Shown piece after piece: positions 57,029 through 64,000 of a stretch of DNA of 64,000 nucleotides. Position 1 is the first letter of the stretch. Each line of letters starts with the position of its first letter. The notes under the pieces were generated by a model. That model saw only the letters and a list, made by a program, of their open reading frames with translations. It did no database searches and was not told where the DNA came from. The position numbers and the translations under genes are program-made. Source of the stretch: Russula earlei (Eukaryota > Basidiomycota > Agaricomycetes > Russulales > Russulaceae); contig JAGFNK010000025.1 of NCBI GenBank assembly GCA_025769875.1, positions 1 to 64,000 on the forward strand, read 5' to 3'.

Positions 57029-60000
57029 ATGTTGCAGTTCCCATCCACCTCGTCCCCTTTCGTCTTCAAAGATGGCCGGAAAATTTCCTCCTCGTCGACA
57101 AGTAACCCTACGTTCATCCCTAATGCCCCTTCTTCATCAACGTACGACTCTCGCCGCCTCACCCCCTTTACTCCCCCTCCCGCCTCCTTGACACAACAGC
57201 GCAGCATGGACACCGTCTTGTCCCAAGATCATTCGTCCTTCGCCTCCGCTCTATCCGTTTCCACCTCTTTTTCTTCCCTCCCCTCCCCCTCCTTCCCATC
57301 AGCTTCTCTCCCCCAACCCGTTCCCCGTCCCTCCCATCCTTCCTCCTCCCAGGCCCGTTCATTCGTCTCCTCTCACGCAGAGGATATCCTTTCCCCCGGT
57401 GACATCGTCGGCGACGGGATCCTCCTCCAGGGTGAACCCCTTCGTCTCGGTCCCAACCACCCCCCGGATCACCAACAACTTGCTGCCGAGTACCAGGTCG
57501 TCCGTAAACTTGGCACGGGTAGTTATGCCGTCGTCTATCTCGTTCGCCAGATCCTTTCCCGCTCTCCCCCTTCCGAGGACGACCACATCTATCCAAGTGG
57601 GCGCCTCGAGCTTGACGACGCCGCATCTACACGTTCCCCAACAGAGTATGGCCGTGAATACGCCATCAAGCTCCTGTCCAAGGCCGACCTTGACGAGGAA
57701 GAGCTCTTTGCACAGCTCACGGAGGTACGTTCCCCGTCCGTTATCTCACCTCCTTTTTCGGCTTTTTGAAATTTCTTGCTCGGCTCTGTTCAATCGCCCC
57801 CTATAGGCGACTATCCACCAATCCCTTCCTGCCCATCCCAACATTGTCACGTTGCATCGCACGTTGGAGACCTCCGCCTTCCTTCTTCTCCTTCTCGAGT
57901 TCGTGCCTGGTCAAGACCTCTTCTACTTTCTCGAACAGGCTCGCGATCATTACGAGGTCGATCCCGCTGACGATCCCCTCACCAATCATACTCCACCCAC
58001 CCCCGGCCTCCTTTCCTCCCTTCATCCTGCTCAACTCCTCTCTCACACCCGTCTCCGTCTTATCGCCTCGATGTTTTCCCAGATGTGTGAGGCCGTGGCC
58101 ACTTGCCATGATGCTTCCGTCTTTCATCGTGACATAAAGCCGGAGAATTTCATCGTTACCGACGGCTGGATATCCAACCAGGACGGCATTCGTGAACGCA
58201 AGGTCATCGTCAAGCTCTCCGACTTTGGCCTTTCCACTCGCGATGCCGTCTCGTCAGACATGGACTGTGGTAGCGCTCCGTACATGAGCTATGGTATGCC
58301 GTCCTCTTGTTCCATCGGCCTTGTCTTACACCCCTCCTTTAGAGTGCAGGAACAACGTGGCTCCCGTCTATAGACCTCGTGCCGCTGATGTTTGGTCACT
58401 CGGTATCGTCCTCATCAATATGTACGTTTCATCTTGCACATTACGTTTTTCCCTTTGATCTCGAAGGCTCTCGCTCATCCCCGTTTCCGAAGGCTGTATC
58501 ATTGCAACCCCTGGGTGGACACGGTCAAGGGCGGTTGCACCTCATTCGATCATTACCTTTCCAACCCGACCAGCTTCTTCATGCGCCGATTCACCGGCAT
58601 GACTCTCCCCGTAGCAAATTTCCTCGTCGAAAACGTGTTCTGCATACTCGATGAGCCCACCGATGATTCTCAGCGTATTGGCGCCCGCGAGTTTGGCATA
58701 TGGATTCGAGACCTGCCCACTTTGATGGCAGCTTCCCAGCCGGTGGCACGTACACACTCCCGTGTTCCCTCTACGGCCTCCGTAGCTACTGGTCACCCCC
58801 TTGCCTCGGCCCCAGCTTCCTGCCGCCCGTCATCTCGCCAAGCCTCCGTTGCAGGTGGTTCACCTCGCCGTCCGTCTGTTGTCCTTCGCACCATCCCCCG
58901 CAATACCTCCATGGAACCAGTCCTTGACCACGACGGTCCTGATGGTACGGTACTAGCATCACTCGAGCTCGTACTCAATGAGGAGGACGAAGAGGAAGAA
59001 CAGCAACCACCACCACCACCACAAGCACAAGAAGAACAACAGGAGCAGCACGAAGCCGAGTCTGGTCGCTCTCCCTCACCTTCATTGCGGTCCAGTTCGA
59101 ATACGAAAAGGCGCAAACGCGGACGCAAGGGCAAGGGCATGGTGCCCCCACCGGATCGTGTCCAAACGTCTGAATTGCTCGCATCAGCGTCTCAGACCCT
59201 TGCCCGTGAACTCAGCCGCCAAATCCGCTCTGCATCGGCTTCTATGCAATCATTTCCTGATGTACCGCTCCCTCCACCTGTTCCGTTGCCCGTTTCGATG
59301 CCAACCGCCACCGTCACGAAAAAACCGAGCAGGTGGAAACTACCCTTTGGCAAGAGTAGCGGTGAGGCAACCGGGAGCACACGATCCGACTCGCGTAGCT
59401 CAAACGCAAACTCGGGCTCGGCTCTTGTGAACAACGTGTCGCATGTGATCATGGGATTGGACGCGCCCTTTGGCTCGACGTTGCCACTGTCATCTTGTTC
59501 ACCGCCATCGACAACCGTGCGGGGAAGGGGTGAGCCTCAGTCGCAGTCGCAGTCGCAGTCACGGCGTCCCGCGTCACCGACTAGCATACGCAGCGGGCGG
59601 CCAGTCGTTAGCAATTCGAGTTCATCCAGTAACTGGCGGAACTCCATGGCAAGTACGAACACAACCACAAGTACGAGCACGTCATCAAGCGGTTTCACGC
59701 GGTTTAGCAACCATAGCATGCGCTCTGTGTCAACGTTTGCGACTTCTGTCTCCGCCTCTTCCGCCTCGTCGAGTACCAATTGGCGGAAACATCCAGATCC
59801 CGTCTTCCCGTCATCTTCAAGTCTCGCCTCTTCAAACATTGGGTCCCGGAGCAATCATAATAATGGACTGCCGCGGCGTCCACCAGGCAACATCAAGCGT
59901 ACGTGCTTCTCCGCCCCTACACCACTCATTCCTGGAATGCACTTGTTGATTGGCCGATCTTCAGTGATGACCGGTGTCCCGTGGGAGCTCAGTGGGGCCC

Positions 60001-60326
60001 CGCGCCAGCTCCACCAGAAGGAAATGGACATTTTTGGCGTCCCACCGCAGCCCCGCGAGCGTAAGCGTGCCGGACGCGGCGGTGGGAAGGGCAAGCAACC
60101 CGTGACGGGTACCGCAAGCAAAAGTGCTCTCGAACCGATAAATGAACGTCCTCAACACCAGGCGCATTACAGGCAAGATGCTGCGACGAGTACCACTGAT
60201 CTGCCATCCCAGGCTCAACAAGGACAGGGGTTGCATGGACAGGGGCAAAGTGGTCAAGATTGTAGCGAAGCGCCCAGGACGGGTAGGCATACCCTTCACA
60301 AGATGCTATCTGCCCTCATGCGATGA
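57029..60326 (+). CDS. Ser/Thr protein kinase, Ran1/Ksp1-like
   Basis: Four exons (57029-57724, 57807-58293, 58343-58421, 58493-60326) give 1031 residues. The N-terminal 150 residues are Ser/Pro-rich. The kinase domain has a glycine loop GTGSYAVVYLV at about 162-172, Lys in YAIKLL at 214, HRDIKPEN at 339-346, DFG at 371-373, and CRNNVAPVYRPRAADVWSLG, LINMLYHCNPW and FFMRRFTGMTLPVANFLVE. These blocks are those of the Ran1/Ksp1 group, which acts in nutrient and meiosis control in yeasts. A long disordered tail follows, rich in Ser, Gln and acidic residues. Start chosen at the first in-frame ATG; an upstream exon is possible. Confidence 0.85.
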
Positions 60327-61430
60327 GTTGACCATCATGGGTGATGGGTCGCTCAGCGCTTCCAGAGGTCCGGAATCGTGCCTGCCCGCCCATCCCATTC
60401 ATTTTGACTCGAAGCTGTCCAGCCCCTATTCATTGGGATCGTGCCATTGCAATTCACAGGTGGTTGTCGTGGCCGATGTGTGTGTTGGTGGTGTGCGTGT
60501 GCGCAGACTCACATCCGCGCTTGCCCTTCCTTCCGAAGATGTTTTTTTTTCTCTTATCGCGCGTCTGCGCCGTTGTACTACCTATCGTCTAATTGCCACC
60601 ACCCCTTACCTCTTACCTTTCAAACTTTGTCTTGCTGCACTTTCTTTCTGTAGACCATTTCTGATTTCAGTCCCTCCCGCATGTCGCGCCTTGGACTAGC
60701 GCCACTCCTTGTACACCCGTTTTTTTATCATCGTCCCGTGTGGTCGCTTGTTCTACCACCTTTGCATCAAACCCCCGCGAAAGAAACGGGCGCCTAGGCG
60801 CTAACTTCTCTTTGCTGACACCGATTCAATCAACCATTACCCCACTGCATTGAGTACTGTCCTTTCTTTCTTTTTCTTTTTTATTTACTTCTCAACATTA
60901 CAAAGTACGAGTACGAGTACCTGCCTTGTGTGCGCCGAATTATCAGTAGCATTTATACAACATCACACCGTCCAGTCACGCCTTGGTCTCACAAACTTGT
61001 GTACGTTTTTTTCCACCGGCATTGAGGAGGTTTTTCCTCCCAGTCGCATCTTCCCTTTCCGGGTGGGAATCAATAGAACCTTTTGGTTATCACCCTCGCT
61101 CGTGAACGTGTGAACGGGCTGGGACCCTTCTCTTTCCTTCCACCTGTGATGCTGTACATGCTACCCCATCAGCGGGCAGGATCATTCATAACGACGGTCA
61201 GTCGCGCGAATGCTATAACTTGTGTGGGTAGTAGTTGGATTGCTGAGATCTGCCTTGTTGATAGAAGTACAACTAGAAGAGGTATAAAAGAAAAAAAAAA
61301 GGGGGGGGGGGGGGGAAATAAAGTTGGCATATGGACGCAGAATTCGAAGGGACGACATCGACTGAAAATCAAATCAAAGAAAAAAAAAAAACGGCAGGGG
61401 ATGGGAAAGAACGAAGGTTCGTTTCGACAT
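60327..61430. other. tail-to-tail intergenic region (kinase / cyclin)
   Basis: Both flanking genes end here, so it should hold two 3' UTRs. T-rich runs (CTTTCTTTCTTTTTCTTTTTT at about 60860) and an A10G15 tract at 61291-61315 are present. No gene recognised. Confidence 0.45.
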
Positions 61431-62693
61431 TCAACGCTCCCCTTGGGTACGTTGTTGAAATTGCGCAAATGCCATGTTTTGCTCGACGCTCGGCGCCGGA
61501 GCGCCCATGCCTGGCCCGCCGATAGGTGGCGGTGGCCCGGCAGCTGGCACCACCGCCGGCGACGCCGTTGGACCCCTGCTGGTGCTCTGACGATCGGACG
61601 TGATGCTACCGGCTGGCGAGGTGGGCACTCCCGCCGCCGCGGGGGAGGAGGAGGAACCGGGGGTGGCGGCGGCAGGAGAAGGAGCAGGGTGGGTGACGTC
61701 ACCGAGGTCGTCGTCGTTCTCTTCTTCCGAGAGGATGTGGAACCTGCCGCCGGAATGGGCGACGAGGTTGACGTAGTACAGCTGGAGGACCTCGCGGGTG
61801 CAGGCGAGGCGCCAGTCGATGGCGGCCAGAAAGGCGCGCTCGAGGCGGGCGAGCTCGGCGGGGGCGACGCCGCCGACGCGAGCGTAGTGCGCGTTGGTGC
61901 AGAACGCGTCGCAGTGGGATTTGGAGGAGAGGGAGACGACGGTGATGATGAAGCGGTGCACGGTCAGAGAGGATATCGTGAAGGTCTCGCGTGCGCAGAT
62001 CTGGTCGATGTAGTGCAGGATGAGGAGCAGGCATGTCTTCTATTCGATTGAACATGGCCATCATCGCCGTGGCCGGGCATCGCGTGGAATCGGGGAAAAA
62101 CAATAATATGGGGGGTGAAGACGGAAGGGAATGTTTTTTTTTTGTTATTTAAATTATCAGTTTTCGTCGATTGTAACGCGGGTTTGAAAGGGGAGTATAA
62201 TGAGCGGGGAAGGATGGATTCGGAGCAAAGAGTGAGAGAGGATAAGAGGACACACCTCAAGATTGGTGAAGCGCACGATACGCCTGAGATAGTCGAGGAT
62301 GGAGATCTGCGGCACAGACGCAGAGTGGAAACGTGAGATGCTCTCTCTGGGTTCGACAACCAATTAATCATCGTGACAAGCGATTATACGACAGCACATG
62401 TGGCCGCGGGGAACCAAAGAAAGTGACAAGGGGGCGGAAAAAATAACGATTCATCATGCGTCCTGGGAAAATGGGAGAGAGAGAGAGAGAGAGAGAAAGA
62501 CGCACGGAGAGAGCGGGATACGGTCGTTGATGGAAATCAGGCGGTCCAGCATGAGTGCTATTTCGTAGGAGTGAGTTGGAGGACGAATATCCGTCGCAAC
62601 CGGTGCGCTGCACGTACCGATGAGCTGACAGAGAGCGTCGATATCGGCGTCCTCGTAGGCGGGCGGTAGACCGACCCTGCGTGAGGATTCCAT
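61431..62693 (-). CDS. Pho80-like cyclin (PCL family)
   Basis: Four exons on the minus strand (62693-62618, 62557-62506, 62346-62256, 62039-61431), all GT-AG and in phase, give 275 residues. Blocks of the Pho80/PCL cyclin fold appear in order: YEDADIDALCQLIA, LMLDRLISINDRIPLSPESI, SRFHSASVPQISILDYLRRI, CLLLILHYIDQICARETFTI, SSLTVHRFIITVVSLSSK, DAFCTNAHYARVGGV and LERAFLAAIDWRLACTREVL. The C-terminal 90 residues are Ala/Pro/Ser-rich. Such cyclins pair with Pho85-type kinases in phosphate, glycogen or cell-cycle control. The partner is not in the window. Its start is 309 bp from RPL12. Confidence 0.87.
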
Positions 62694-63002
62694 GCACCCA
62701 TCGCACTGAGCCCGCTATCGAGGCCGTCGTTGACGAAAGGACTCGTCGGTCGTCGTTCCTTGTCAAAAAACCAAAAGCGGCCAAATCAAAGCCCACAAAA
62801 AGTAATTCCGAGCGAAGTAATTTTGAATGGAGATCGCCGATGACCTCGGCAGCAAGCATTAGGAGTAAAATTCCACTCAAATTCAAATTCATCCAGGCAC
62901 TTTCCGCCTGCTATACAGTTCTTGCCGTCGGGGTGTGAACCTTCTTTCGCCCTTCCTCCCTCTCTCGCCGTTGCTGCCGTACGCTCCGCATCATCCATTT
63001 CA
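62694..63002. promoter_or_regulatory. shared divergent promoter region (cyclin / RPL12)
   Basis: The two start codons face away from each other across 309 bp. The region has no convincing ORF of its own. Just upstream of the RPL12 ATG it is pyrimidine-rich on the plus strand (CTTTCGCCCTTCCTCCCTCTC), as is usual for ribosomal protein genes. No specific binding site is claimed. Confidence 0.6.
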
Positions 63003-63683
63003 ATGGCCCCGAAAATCGTATGTCTGTCCCGCTCTCTCCGTCGCTCGTTTTGATGTACGCGGTGCACTGACAGGACCCCACCGAAGTCAAAATAATCTAC
63101 CTCCGAGCGACCGGCGGTGAGGTCGGTGCTTCGTCCGCGCTTGCACCCAAGATCGGTCCCCTCGGTCTTGTACGTATCCCCCGATCGCTGCTGTGCGCGT
63201 ACCATCTCTTGACCGTCACGCCGTCTTTTCAGTCCCCCAAAAAGGTCGGAGAAGATATCGCAAAAGCGACCACCGCTTGGAAGGGCCTGCGCGTCACCGT
63301 ACAGCTCACCATCCAGAACCGTCAGGCCACGGTGGCCGTCGTGCCTTCCGCTTCCTCTCTTGTCATCCGCGCGCTCAAGGGTACGCTTGCCTGTCTCACG
63401 TCCCTTCAACCCCCGTCCTCACATTGGGGATGCTTGCCTCACAGAGCCCCCACGGGATCGCAAAAAGGAGAAAAACATCAAGCACTCTGGCAACATCCCG
63501 CTCGACGAGATTTACGAGATTGCACGGACTATGAAATTCAAGTCGCTCGCGAAGGATCTCGCCGGGGGCGTAAAGGAAATATTGGGCACCGCCCAGTCAG
63601 TGGGTTGCACGGTAGACGGCCGCCCGCCACATGATATCATCGATGCTATCAACGCTGGGGAGATCGACGTGCCGGATGAATAG
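63003..63683 (+). CDS. RPL12: 60S ribosomal protein L12 (uL11)
   Basis: Four exons (63003-63017, 63074-63169, 63233-63380, 63445-63683), all GT-AG, give 165 residues, the usual length of eukaryotic L12. The first exon encodes only MAPKI. Family blocks: [101 protein letters not shown] and the C-terminal [11 protein letters not shown]. It forms the stalk base of the large subunit with the P-proteins and 28S rRNA. The gene appears intact. Confidence 0.96.
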
Positions 63684-64000
63684 GCACGGCGTCGACACCA
63701 CGGTTGAGAGGCGCAGTGTGCAGTGTGTAGCTTTGTTAATTCCCATTTGGCATTATCACGACCGCGTTGGACGAAGCACTCTATCCATCGCGTGCAATTT
63801 GTGTGCGCCCGAAAACTTGGGATCCGATAGCAGTCGATCTGCATCTTGTCTCGTTACTCTCCATGATCATGGCCTGGCAATATTCAATCGATTTTTCAAA
63901 CTTCGGTGCAAAGTTTAGACTTGTGCAGGCTTTGGATCAGGCCATGATATTGAAACACACATTACATCTGAAGAACAGGGGCTCTCTCACAGCAGAGTCC
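63684..64000. other. RPL12 downstream region, no gene recognised
   Basis: Short frames on both strands without motifs. It probably holds the RPL12 3' UTR and the start of the next intergenic region. Confidence 0.4.

Noticed and set aside
58542..60299. Open frames antisense to the kinase gene
   Set aside because: They are shadows of a Ser/Gln-rich coding exon with strong codon bias.
1..64000. tRNA, rRNA and CRISPR arrays
   Set aside because: No cloverleaf with proper conserved loops and no rRNA core sequence was noticed by eye. Spaced short repeats of CRISPR type are absent, and the genome is eukaryotic.

Overview
The window comes from a basidiomycete fungus, most likely an Agaricomycete. 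It contains short GT-AG introns, an F-box/LRR protein family and a multipass membrane protein family typical of that class, a Plavaka-type transposase relic, and Ty3/Gypsy, Ty1/Copia and non-LTR elements of agaric type. There are three compartments.

(1) Bases 1-7800 are a decayed flank: a transposase relic, a fatty-acid dioxygenase (Ppo) relic, TACGG-repeat tracts, and the first copy of a 3.75-kb segmental duplication carrying an intact F-box gene and a dead membrane-protein fragment.

(2) Bases 7816-43769 are almost solid nested retroelements. I could resolve the nesting from target-site duplications (TSDs). A Gypsy element 'A' (13899-31490, minus strand, TSD GGCCC) sits inside a solo LTR (family C), which sits inside a second C LTR, which sits inside a third. 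Element A carries a second near-complete Gypsy element 'B' (18931-26335, plus strand, TSD TCCAC) and two solo LTRs, one of them in its reverse-transcriptase gene (TSD GATTA). Further right, a PQ-loop membrane-protein gene has been destroyed by a Copia-type solo LTR that was itself hit by a C LTR. A gutted Copia element 'E' (35035-43769, TSD CATCT) carries in its 5' LTR a LINE with ORF1 only, and that LINE was hit by two more solo LTRs. Nearly every in-frame stop in these elements is TGA at a position where Arg is expected, which points to C-to-T decay of CGA codons.

(3) From about 43950 the sequence becomes gene-bearing. A perfect 188-bp-arm palindrome lies just upstream of an intact 441-residue membrane protein gene. 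The second copy of the segmental duplication follows (F-box copy broken by one base), then a GC-rich stretch with long G runs, then four housekeeping-type genes: UTP6 (rRNA processing, with two apparent frameshifts), a Ran1/Ksp1-type Ser/Thr kinase, a Pho80-like cyclin, and RPL12 (uL11). The cyclin and RPL12 are divergent and share a 309-bp promoter region.

Exon limits were placed by hand from GT-AG sites and family conservation. Family names rest on motif recognition, not on database searches. Names such as 'LTR-C' are labels used only here.
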